From an uncultured Spirochaetales bacterium (lineage in GTDB: Bacteria > Spirochaetota > Spirochaetia > Treponematales > Treponemataceae): a stretch of DNA of 34,311 bases. The stretch spans positions 1 to 34,311 of the forward strand of contig CAMJMF010000005.1 in NCBI GenBank assembly GCA_946406925.1. The letters run 5' to 3'. Shown here piece by piece: positions 26,086 through 32,710 of the stretch. Numbering within the stretch: position 1 is the first letter of the stretch; every line of letters begins with the position of its first letter. The translations under genes were made by a program, and so were the position numbers. The notes under the pieces were generated by a model, which ran no database searches, was not told where the DNA came from, and was given only the letters and a program-made list of their open reading frames with translations.

Positions 26086-26967
26086 ATGAGCGCAGTAATT
26101 ATTGATGGTTTTCAAATTGCAGCAGATGTAAGGCATCAGGTAGCAGAAAAAACAGCAGAACTTGTTAAAACAGGAGTTCATCCGTGTCTGGCTGTTATTC
26201 TTGTCGGCGAGAACCCTGCAAGTGTTTCTTACGTAACAGGAAAAGAAAAGGCACTGGCTGAAGTCGGCATGAAAGACCGCTCGATAAGGCTTCCTGAATC
26301 TACTTCAGAAGAGGAACTCTTAAAAATAATTGATGAACTCAATGCTGACGAATCTGTTCACGGTATTCTTGTTCAGTTGCCTTTGCCTAAACACATTAAT
26401 GAAGATAAAGTTATTATGGCAATAAAGCCTGAAAAAGACGTTGACGGTTTTCACCCTGTAAACGTAGGAAACCTTGTAATTGGCCGTAAAGCTTTTCTGC
26501 CGTGCACACCGCATGGAATCATTGTTTTGCTTGAAACAATGGGCATAAAAACTGACGGCGCACATGCTGTTGTTGTCGGCCGCTCAAATATTGTCGGTAA
26601 GCCTGTTTCGCTGCTTCTTACCCGCCGCGAAACAAATGCAACCGTAACAATCTGTCACACAGGTACAAAAGACCTTGCATCTATTACAAGACAGGCTGAC
26701 ATTCTTGTCGCGGCAGTCGGCAGACCAAAAACCATAACAGCCGACATGATAAAGCCGGGTGCAGCCGTCATCGATGTCGGTGTAAACCGTATTCCGGACG
26801 CAACAAAGAAGAGCGGCTTCCGCCTTGTTGGCGACGTTGATTTCGAAAATGCAAAAGAAGTCGCTTCATATATTACGCCTGTTCCAAAAGGTGTCGGCCC
26901 GATGACAATTGCAATGCTTATGCAGAACGTTCTTGAAGCAGCGCAGATAGCGGCAGAAGCAAAATGA
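26086..26967 (+). CDS. folD: Bifunctional methylenetetrahydrofolate dehydrogenase/cyclohydrolase
   Basis: Interconverts 5,10-methylene-THF and 10-formyl-THF in one-carbon metabolism. 293 residues, normal size. YVTGK (49-53) carries the catalytic Tyr/Lys; VQLPLP (96-101) and KDVDGFHP (117-124) line the folate pocket; the NAD(P) site is [14 protein letters not shown] (162-175); the conserved C-terminus [11 protein letters not shown] is present. AGGAG (26076-26080) sits 5 nt before the ATG. Several A/T-rich -10-like hexamers lie within 30 bp upstream, none decisive. It overlaps folE2 by 4 bp (ATGA), so folD-folE2-miaB is one operon. Confidence 0.97.
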   Translation: MSAVIIDGFQIAADVRHQVAEKTAELVKTGVHPCLAVILVGENPASVSYVTGKEKALAEVGMKDRSIRLPESTSEEELLKIIDELNADESVHGILVQLPLPKHINEDKVIMAIKPEKDVDGFHPVNVGNLVIGRKAFLPCTPHGIIVLLETMGIKTDGAHAVVVGRSNIVGKPVSLLLTRRETNATVTICHTGTKDLASITRQADILVAAVGRPKTITADMIKPGAAVIDVGVNRIPDATKKSGFRLVGDVDFENAKEVASYITPVPKGVGPMTIAMLMQNVLEAAQIAAEAK

Positions 26968-27785
26968 TTGACATTCAGAAGCAGAAAGACAACAGAGAAA
27001 TTCCTTTAATGAAAGTCGGTGTCAAGAATCTGCAGTATCCTGTTCACGTTCTTGACCGCAAAAATCACACACAGACAACTTCAGCTGTAGTTGACCTGTA
27101 TGTGAACTTGCCTAAGCACTTTAAGGGAACTCATATGAGCCGCTTTGTCACAGTTTTTCACAAATATCATGAAAATCTGTCGATGCGGCATTTTCTGCTT
27201 ATGCTTGAAGAAATCCGCACTACATTAGACGCAGCGGAAGCTTTCGGTACGCTGAAGTTTCCGTTTTACCTTGAGAAAAAAGCGCCTGTAACAGGACAGT
27301 GCGGAATGATGGCGTATGAATGCATTTATGAAGGAGCTGTTAGAGAAGCCGGCGGAGACAGCGCAAAAAAATCTGATTTTTTTGTAAGTATCAGTGTTCC
27401 TGTAACAACGCTCTGCCCATGTTCAAAAGCTATAAGCCAAAACGGCGCGCATAATCAGCGCGGCATTGTAACGGTAAAAGTGCAGAACACTTCGTTCTTT
27501 TGGATTGAAGACATAATTGAGCTTGTTGAATCATGCGCTTCTTGTGCTTTGTATTCGGTCTTAAAGCGCGAGGACGAGAAATTTGTAACCGAGCATGCCT
27601 ATGAAAATCCGCGTTTTGTAGAAGACCTTGTCCGCGAAGTTTATATCGGTTTGCGTGATTTTGCTTCCGGCGATAAGCCGCACGCGGAAAAACCGTTCAG
27701 CTGGTTCAGTGTTGAAGCTGAAAATTTTGAGAGCATTCATAATCACAATGCCTATGCTTACACAGAGTATAATGAGGAATCTTGA
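26964..27785 (+). CDS. folE2: GTP cyclohydrolase IB (FolE2 type)
   Basis: Converts GTP to 7,8-dihydroneopterin triphosphate, the first step of folate (and queuosine) precursors, independently of the zinc-only FolE. 273 residues, usual for COG1469. Catalytic Cys region TTLCPCSK (149-155); GAHNQRG (161-167); GTHMSRF (55-61); C-terminal [13 protein letters not shown], all family hallmarks. Start ATG overlaps the stop of folD by 4 bp. FolE2 often replaces or backs up FolE when zinc is scarce; no Zur-like site is visible, since the gene sits inside an operon. Confidence 0.95.
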   Translation: MIDIQKQKDNREIPLMKVGVKNLQYPVHVLDRKNHTQTTSAVVDLYVNLPKHFKGTHMSRFVTVFHKYHENLSMRHFLLMLEEIRTTLDAAEAFGTLKFPFYLEKKAPVTGQCGMMAYECIYEGAVREAGGDSAKKSDFFVSISVPVTTLCPCSKAISQNGAHNQRGIVTVKVQNTSFFWIEDIIELVESCASCALYSVLKREDEKFVTEHAYENPRFVEDLVREVYIGLRDFASGDKPHAEKPFSWFSVEAENFESIHNHNAYAYTEYNEES

Positions 27786-29176
27786 TGACATATTTTTTTG
27801 AAACCTACGGCTGCCAGATGAACAAAGCCGAATCAGCTTCGCTTGAACAACTGCTTTTAGCGCGCGGCTGGACTGCTTCTGAATATGCAGAAACTGCCGA
27901 CCTTGTGATTATCAATACTTGTTCAGTCAGAATAACTGCAGAAACCCGAATACATGGGCGGCTCGGCTGGTATTCTGCCTTGAAGAAAGAGCGCATGGGC
28001 GAACAGCCTGCCTCAAATCACCGAGAGGCAAGACCGTGCAAAGTTCCTGTAAAAAAGCTTACACTGGTTGTTACAGGCTGTATGGCTGAAAGGCTGAAAG
28101 ATTCTCTTAAAATAGATTTTCCTGTTGTAGATTATGTTGTCGGCACGTTTAAAAAGCAGCATTTTCAGGACATTATCGACGCAGTTGAGCAAAACCGCGA
28201 TCTGGTAAATCTTGAAGAAGATTCAGTCTATTCGTTTGCTCCGCTGTCATATGAGCCGGGCGCATTTCAGGCTTTTGTGCCTATAATGCACGGCTGCAAC
28301 AATTTCTGTTCTTACTGCATTGTTCCATATGTACGCGGAAGAGAAATCTCGCGTTCTGCTGATGAAATCTTAAATGAAATTGATATGCTCAGTGCCAAAA
28401 ACGTAAAAGAAGTTACACTGCTCGGGCAGAACGTAAATTCTTATAGATTTGAAGAAACTTTGTCTGACGGCTCTGTTCATCTTGTTGATTTTCCGGAACT
28501 GCTGGAACGCATAGCAGTGCATATCCGCGAGACAAAATCTTCTATAGGCTGGGTGCGCTTTATGTCCAGCCACCCGAAAGACGTTTCTGACAGACTCATC
28601 GACATAATTGCAAAAGAGCGTGTTTTGTGCCGCCACATTCATCTGCCTGTGCAGAACGGTTCAACTGCTGTGCTGAAAGCAATGAACCGCAAATATACGC
28701 GTGAGCATTATCTTGAGCTTGTTGAAAAAATCAGAAAACGCATTCCTGATGTTTCGCTTTCTACAGACATTCTCGTGGGCTTTCCTGGTGAAACCGAAGA
28801 AGACTTTGAGCAGACTGTTTCGCTTATGAAGCAGGTGCGCTATGAAGCTGCCTATATGTATTATTACAATCCGCGTGAAGGAACTGTTGCTTTCAGTATG
28901 AAAGATCAGATTCCTATGGAAGAGAAAAAACGCCGTGTGGCAAAGATAATTGAGCTGCAGCTTGGCATTACAAAAGAACAGCTTGAGCAGAGAAAAGGTG
29001 AGAAGGTGCTTGTTCTTGTTGAAGCTGAAAGCCGCGATGACAGTTCTGAACTTTTGGGAAGAACAGAACGCGATGAGCGTGTTGTGTTTAAAGGCGATAA
29101 ATCTTTAATCGGCAGTTTTGTACATGTTTCACTTGATGAATTGAACGGCAATACTTTTAAAGGTAAAATAATGTGA
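27785..29176 (+). CDS. miaB: tRNA-2-methylthio-N6-dimethylallyladenosine synthase
   Basis: Radical-SAM methylthiotransferase adding the ms2 group to i6A37 of tRNA. 463 residues. N-terminal cluster Cys10 (ETYGCQMN), Cys46 (NTCSVR) and Cys99 (VTGCMAER); radical-SAM Cys171-x3-Cys175-x2-Cys178 in HGCNNFCSYCIVPYVRGRE; C-terminal TRAM domain from about 395. Between the second and third cysteines there is a 20-odd-residue insertion (ERMGEQPASNHREARP). ATG 27785 shares one base with the folE2 stop (TGATG) and has GAGG about 8 nt upstream; an in-frame TTG at 27782 is less likely. QMNKAES and DLVIINTCSVR favour MiaB over MtaB or RimO. Confidence 0.95.
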   Translation: MTYFFETYGCQMNKAESASLEQLLLARGWTASEYAETADLVIINTCSVRITAETRIHGRLGWYSALKKERMGEQPASNHREARPCKVPVKKLTLVVTGCMAERLKDSLKIDFPVVDYVVGTFKKQHFQDIIDAVEQNRDLVNLEEDSVYSFAPLSYEPGAFQAFVPIMHGCNNFCSYCIVPYVRGREISRSADEILNEIDMLSAKNVKEVTLLGQNVNSYRFEETLSDGSVHLVDFPELLERIAVHIRETKSSIGWVRFMSSHPKDVSDRLIDIIAKERVLCRHIHLPVQNGSTAVLKAMNRKYTREHYLELVEKIRKRIPDVSLSTDILVGFPGETEEDFEQTVSLMKQVRYEAAYMYYYNPREGTVAFSMKDQIPMEEKKRRVAKIIELQLGITKEQLEQRKGEKVLVLVEAESRDDSSELLGRTERDERVVFKGDKSLIGSFVHVSLDELNGNTFKGKIM

Positions 29177-29300
29177 ACCTCTAAAAACTTCAGTTTTTGG
29201 AGGTAACTTTGAAAATGCGATGTTGTAAATCGCGCCATTTTAGCGATTTACAACTCGGCGGCAATCTCTAAAAAGTCACGATAGTGAGTTTTTAGAGATG
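29177..29300. repeat. Three-hairpin palindromic element between miaB and the LapA-like gene
   Basis: Hairpin 1: 12-bp stem 29177-29188/29193-29204, loop TTCA, one G-T pair. Hairpin 2: perfect 12-bp stem GTTGTAAATCGC/GCGATTTACAAC (29222-29233/29243-29254). Hairpin 3: ATCTCTAAAAA...TTTTTAGAGAT with inner TCAC/GTGA (29264-29279/29284-29299), loop GATA, one mismatch. The left arm of hairpin 1 (CTCTAAAAAC, 29179-29188) is also perfectly complementary to the right arm of hairpin 3 (GTTTTTAGAG, 29288-29297), so an outer stem enclosing the whole element is an alternative fold. Confidence 0.85.
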
Positions 29301-29325
29301 CCCTGATCTATTAAGAGGTGCTATT

Positions 29326-29880
29326 ATGAAGCTGTTTCAGAAAAAAACAGAGAATGAAGCTGAAAAAAACGCAGAGAATTCAATAAATAATGATTTGCCT
29401 GCTGATGACGTGTTGATTCGGTCTGAAGAAAAAAAAGTCGGAAAAACAAAAGCTCAGCCGCAAAAAGGAGCAATAAAAATGCCGTGGCGCTTAATTAAAC
29501 TTGTTTTGATTTTGTTATTTGCAATTGTTTTTGCAGCATTCAATATTGATAACCGCTGCGGTGTTTCTTTAGTTTTTGTAAGTTTTCAGAATGTGCCTGT
29601 TTTTGTAACGATGTTTGTTTCTTTTTGTGTCGGCATCATTTTTGTGCTGCCTTTTACAATCGGCAGAGATTCTGCTGTAAAAAAAGCGCAGGAAGCTGCC
29701 GCAGAAGTTGAGGCATTAAAAGCACAAAAAGCTATGTGGCTTAGACAGAAAAAAATGCCGAAAAATAAGCATGAAAAGAAATTTTTCTTCAGGAGTAAAG
29801 CAAAGAAAACAGATGTTGTTTCTGAAACAGCAGAATCCGAGGAAAAAAAATCTCAGACTGATAATAATGGCGAAGATTAG
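29326..29880 (+). CDS. LapA-domain membrane protein
   Basis: A 184-residue inner-membrane protein with a charged, low-complexity N-terminus (1-50), two spans (about 54-73 and 90-112) separated by the short loop NIDNRCGVSLVFVSFQNVPV, and a cytosolic helical coiled-coil tail (about 115-150). Two spans with the NxxxVxxxF-type loop and a following helix match the lipopolysaccharide-assembly LapA/DUF1049 domain; treponemes lack typical LPS, so the role is unclear. AAGAGGTG precedes the ATG. The SPOR-domain gene follows 4 bp after its stop. Confidence 0.7.
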   Translation: MKLFQKKTENEAEKNAENSINNDLPADDVLIRSEEKKVGKTKAQPQKGAIKMPWRLIKLVLILLFAIVFAAFNIDNRCGVSLVFVSFQNVPVFVTMFVSFCVGIIFVLPFTIGRDSAVKKAQEAAAEVEALKAQKAMWLRQKKMPKNKHEKKFFFRSKAKKTDVVSETAESEEKKSQTDNNGED

Positions 29881-29884
29881 AAAT

Positions 29885-30877
29885 ATGGAAAAACAGGTTT
29901 TATGCAAAAAGCAGCAGACAAAAGTTTCGGTTTGTATGCTGATTTTCTTGTTTGTTTCGCAGCTTACATTTGCTGCCAATTCTCAGATTATTACAAATGC
30001 AGTTAAGACTGGAACTGTTGAGAGTGCAATAAGCTATATAAAAAATTCGCTGCCTTCTATCCAGAATCTTGATGAACAGAAAGCTGTCATGCTTTTTTTG
30101 GGTCAGCTTCAGCAGCAGGCTGCGCTTTATAAAGATGCCTATGAATCTTATTCTGTTGTAATTGCGCTTGATAAGTCTGTACCGAATATTGACGTGAGGC
30201 TTGATGCAGCTGTGTGTATTCTGGCTGTAGGTGAAACTGCAACTGCAGAAAGTGTTCTTGATTCCATTCTGACAATTGAAAGCGAAGATGCTCTTGGAGC
30301 TAAAGCAAAACTGCTTGCTGTATGGTGCGGTGTTTTGAAAGCTTCAACAGATGAAGATCTTGAAACTCCGATAGGGCATCTTAAAAACTTTCTTGAAGAT
30401 CCGGTTATGGAGTGTGAAAAGCCTGCCGTATTGTTTTCTTTGTGGTGGCTCACCGGCGACCCGGCTTATGCACAAAAACTTGAGACCGATTTTGCTTTAA
30501 CACCAGAAGCTGCCTGTGCAAACGGAAGGGCAGAAGTTCTTCCTGCACCGTATTTTTACTTTATCCGGCGTATGAATTCCGGTTTTGACGCAAAAAAGGC
30601 CGCGGAAAGATTTGCCAATAAGACGGCTGTTGCAGCTGCCAAAAAAGCAGAAAATCAAAAAGTGGTGTGGCAGCAGGTCGGTTTGTTCAAAGACGAGAAT
30701 AATGCAGAGAATTGCATTAAAAAACTGATTGCAGCCGGTTTTACCCCTGAAGTTTTGAAACAGACAAAACCAAGCGGCAATAATTACACAGCTGTTGTTG
30801 TAAAAGAAACTGACGGCTCTGTTGCCCAGGCTTTGCGCAACGCCGGTTTTGAGTGCTACCCTGTATTTGAAGACTAA
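29885..30877 (+). CDS. Exported TPR-like protein with C-terminal SPOR domain
   Basis: A 330-residue periplasmic protein. Signal peptide with hydrophobic core VCMLIFLFVSQLTFA (cleavage before ANSQ). The central part is helical and TPR-like, with pairs such as LGQLQQQAALYKDAYESYSVVIALD and repeated Ala-rich helices. The C-terminal 75 residues (WQQVGLFKDENNAENCIKKL ... ALRNAGFECYPVF) form a SPOR domain, which binds denuded peptidoglycan at division sites. An ATG at 29867 would start inside the preceding gene; 29885 gives the best signal peptide. Neither has a clear Shine-Dalgarno, so translational coupling to the LapA-like gene 4 bp upstream is likely. Confidence 0.82.
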   Translation: MEKQVLCKKQQTKVSVCMLIFLFVSQLTFAANSQIITNAVKTGTVESAISYIKNSLPSIQNLDEQKAVMLFLGQLQQQAALYKDAYESYSVVIALDKSVPNIDVRLDAAVCILAVGETATAESVLDSILTIESEDALGAKAKLLAVWCGVLKASTDEDLETPIGHLKNFLEDPVMECEKPAVLFSLWWLTGDPAYAQKLETDFALTPEAACANGRAEVLPAPYFYFIRRMNSGFDAKKAAERFANKTAVAAAKKAENQKVVWQQVGLFKDENNAENCIKKLIAAGFTPEVLKQTKPSGNNYTAVVVKETDGSVAQALRNAGFECYPVFED

Positions 30878-30911
30878 ATGGGCTTGCAATTGGGATTATT
30901 CTTTAAAAAAA

Positions 30912-31061
30912 TTGTGCGGCAAGCCCTGCCAGTTTGTGCTGTGCACAAACTGGTAATTGGTGCACAGTCTACAACTCAAAGAAAGCTTGTGCGGCAAGTC
31001 CTGCCAGTTTGTGCTGCGCATAAACTGGTAACTGGTGCACAATCTGCACTCAAAGGAAGCT
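30912..31061. repeat. Two tandem 75-bp repeats, each with an 11-bp hairpin, plus a degenerate third start
   Basis: Unit A 30912-30986 and unit B 30987-31061 both run from TTGTGCGGCAAG to AAGCT. Each holds a stem: CCAGTTTGTGC/GCACAAACTGG (30929-30939/30943-30953) and CCAGTTTGTGC/GCATAAACTGG (31004-31014/31018-31028), 3-nt loops. The substitutions between units that I aligned are transitions, and the one in the stem keeps pairing as G-T. A third unit begins (GATGCGGCAAAG, from 31062) but decays. The block fills the spacer between two convergent genes. Confidence 0.85.
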
Positions 31062-31106
31062 GATGCGGCAAAGTATGCCCGGCTGCCACACTGTGCTTGT
31101 GCTGAC

Positions 31107-32615
31107 TTAGTTGTCTGCCGGAATTATCCGCTCCATTTTGATGACAGCTGCTGTTGTGTTTGTGTAGCCGTCAGTAGTTATTGAAACAGGTGATAAAGTC
31201 AGCGTTTCTCGTATTTCTGTTCCGTTCTTTGTTGTTGCAAATCCCGGCAGATAGTATCCGCTTAAAAATTTTTCTTCACTGAATGATTTGAATTGAAGCA
31301 GGGTTGTTCCCTTTATTCTCAGCGATGTTACTGCGCCGTTTGCTGTCCATGATTCATTTGTTGCAGTATACTGCCCGTTTTTTATGGTAACAGACGTGTT
31401 TGTGTTTGCTGTCCAGATGTGGCTGCTGGATTCAATTCTCTTTAGTATTTCTGAATCAAAATCATTCTGCTGGCTGTTAAGCGACTGAAGGCTGATTTTC
31501 TTATAAGTGCCGTCCCAAAGTGTTTCCTGGGTTATTGCCATTTTAACTTCGTCATTTACTTTTACTTTGATTTCGTCTATGTCGTTCAAAGATACGTCAA
31601 AGCGGCGTACAAGACTTGTCACTGAAGTGTTTACCATTGAAAGATTTGCACCGCTGCGTCTTAGCGATGTCGTGTTCCAGTGGTAAATTTCCTGTGTTTT
31701 ATCCGCAGAAAAGATGATTTCTCTTTTTTCTGCATTAAAAAAGACGTAGCGCAGGTTTGAATCGTCTGCTGAAGATTTATACCAAAGTCCGTCCAAAAAT
31801 CTTTCAAAAGTCTGCGGTGTTCCGTCCTGAATTTTTAAAAGCTCGGCGGCAGCAATTTTTTTGCCTGCTACACGGTTCTCAGAGACTTTCATATATTTTT
31901 TTGCTATTCTGTCCCAGTCGTACATTGTCTGAATCTGGTCAAGCGAATCTTTGCCTTTTGAGGTGTCGGAACTATAAACCCAGATTGGAAAACTTTCGCC
32001 CTGCGTCTGCGAGAATGAATAAGGGTCGCTTCGCTGCAGTTGCTGAATAAATATGGTTGCGTCTGCTTCAAATTCAGCTATCGGTGTGTATTTGAATTTT
32101 TTGCTTTCCAAATCCGGCAAAAAAACCTTCAGGACTGTTTCTTCTTTTTCATTTAAGCCTGTGTATGTAAGGGCGTTTATGTGGTCGCCGGTCATGTCCA
32201 AAACAGAAAAAGAAAATGTATTGGTCTGTGTAATTTCAGTTTCAATTTCGCTTGTGCGCTCATATATCTTCTTTTTAGGATTGTATATACCTGTAACCAG
32301 ATAAATTGACGGCGAATTGTTCTTTCTTATGCTGATAATCTGGTCATCGAATGCATCATTGTTCATATCTATAGAAAGAGCATTCAAAAGGGTTTCACCC
32401 GGCTGAAGTTCAATCAGCGATGTCTGCAGCTCTGCTTCTGTTTCATCAACAATAATTTCTTCTGTTTCAGAAACTGTCTGCTGTACGTTGGGCTTTACAA
32501 TTTTTGCCCGTATTGTTTTATATTCAGGTTCTTTCGGTCTTTTATAAGTGTAGACGGAAAAAACAACAATGGCTAAAGCTGTTATTACAAAAAAAATGGT
32601 TGTAAATCGTTTCAT
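31107..32615 (-). CDS. Exported membrane-anchored protein with FG-GAP-like calcium motifs (treponeme-specific?)
   Basis: A 502-residue protein with an uncleaved or cleavable N-terminal hydrophobic segment (about 6-22) and a beta-rich extracytoplasmic body. Near residue 83, SIDMNNDAFDDQIISI fits the DxNxDxxxD calcium loop of FG-GAP/integrin-like repeats; a second, weaker copy is LDMTGDHINALTYTG (about 139-153). The C-terminal third has lipocalin-like or beta-barrel character. From memory it resembles the treponemal pallilysin-related adhesin group, but no HExxH metalloprotease motif is present and I could not check. The ATG at 32615 has no Shine-Dalgarno; a TTG at 32621 is in frame. Divergent from alaS. 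Confidence 0.65.
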   Translation of the reverse strand: MKRFTTIFFVITALAIVVFSVYTYKRPKEPEYKTIRAKIVKPNVQQTVSETEEIIVDETEAELQTSLIELQPGETLLNALSIDMNNDAFDDQIISIRKNNSPSIYLVTGIYNPKKKIYERTSEIETEITQTNTFSFSVLDMTGDHINALTYTGLNEKEETVLKVFLPDLESKKFKYTPIAEFEADATIFIQQLQRSDPYSFSQTQGESFPIWVYSSDTSKGKDSLDQIQTMYDWDRIAKKYMKVSENRVAGKKIAAAELLKIQDGTPQTFERFLDGLWYKSSADDSNLRYVFFNAEKREIIFSADKTQEIYHWNTTSLRRSGANLSMVNTSVTSLVRRFDVSLNDIDEIKVKVNDEVKMAITQETLWDGTYKKISLQSLNSQQNDFDSEILKRIESSSHIWTANTNTSVTIKNGQYTATNESWTANGAVTSLRIKGTTLLQFKSFSEEKFLSGYYLPGFATTKNGTEIRETLTLSPVSITTDGYTNTTAAVIKMERIIPADN

Positions 32616-32622
32616 CAGCAAG

Positions 32623-32652
32623 ATGATAACAGTTTTTCGCTTAATTCTTCAA
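32623..32652 (-). promoter_or_regulatory. Candidate promoter of the exported protein gene
   Basis: On the minus strand TTGAAG (32647-32652), 18-bp spacer, TATCAT (32623-32628). The -10 ends 7 nt before the ATG at 32615, so transcription would start at or next to the start codon. Confidence 0.45.
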
Positions 32653-32672
32653 GCCATTTTTCCGTCGGGCTG

Positions 32673-32702
32673 TTGACATTCAAGCTTGTCTTTTCATAAA
32701 AT
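32673..32702 (+). promoter_or_regulatory. Strong sigma-70-like promoter of alaS
   Basis: Perfect -35 TTGACA (32673-32678), 18-bp spacer, -10 TAAAAT (32697-32702, five of six). The -10 ends 8 nt before the alaS ATG (32711), leaving room for a leader of at most a few nucleotides. Confidence 0.7.
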
Positions 32703-32710
32703 AGCCTATT

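Noticed and set aside
30878..31063. Small frame starting directly at the SPOR gene stop (TAA-ATG), with a 25-residue in-frame repeat
   Set aside because: The repetition follows from the 75-bp DNA repeat, substitutions include several amino-acid changes, and no Shine-Dalgarno or signal is present. The DNA hairpins explain the sequence better.
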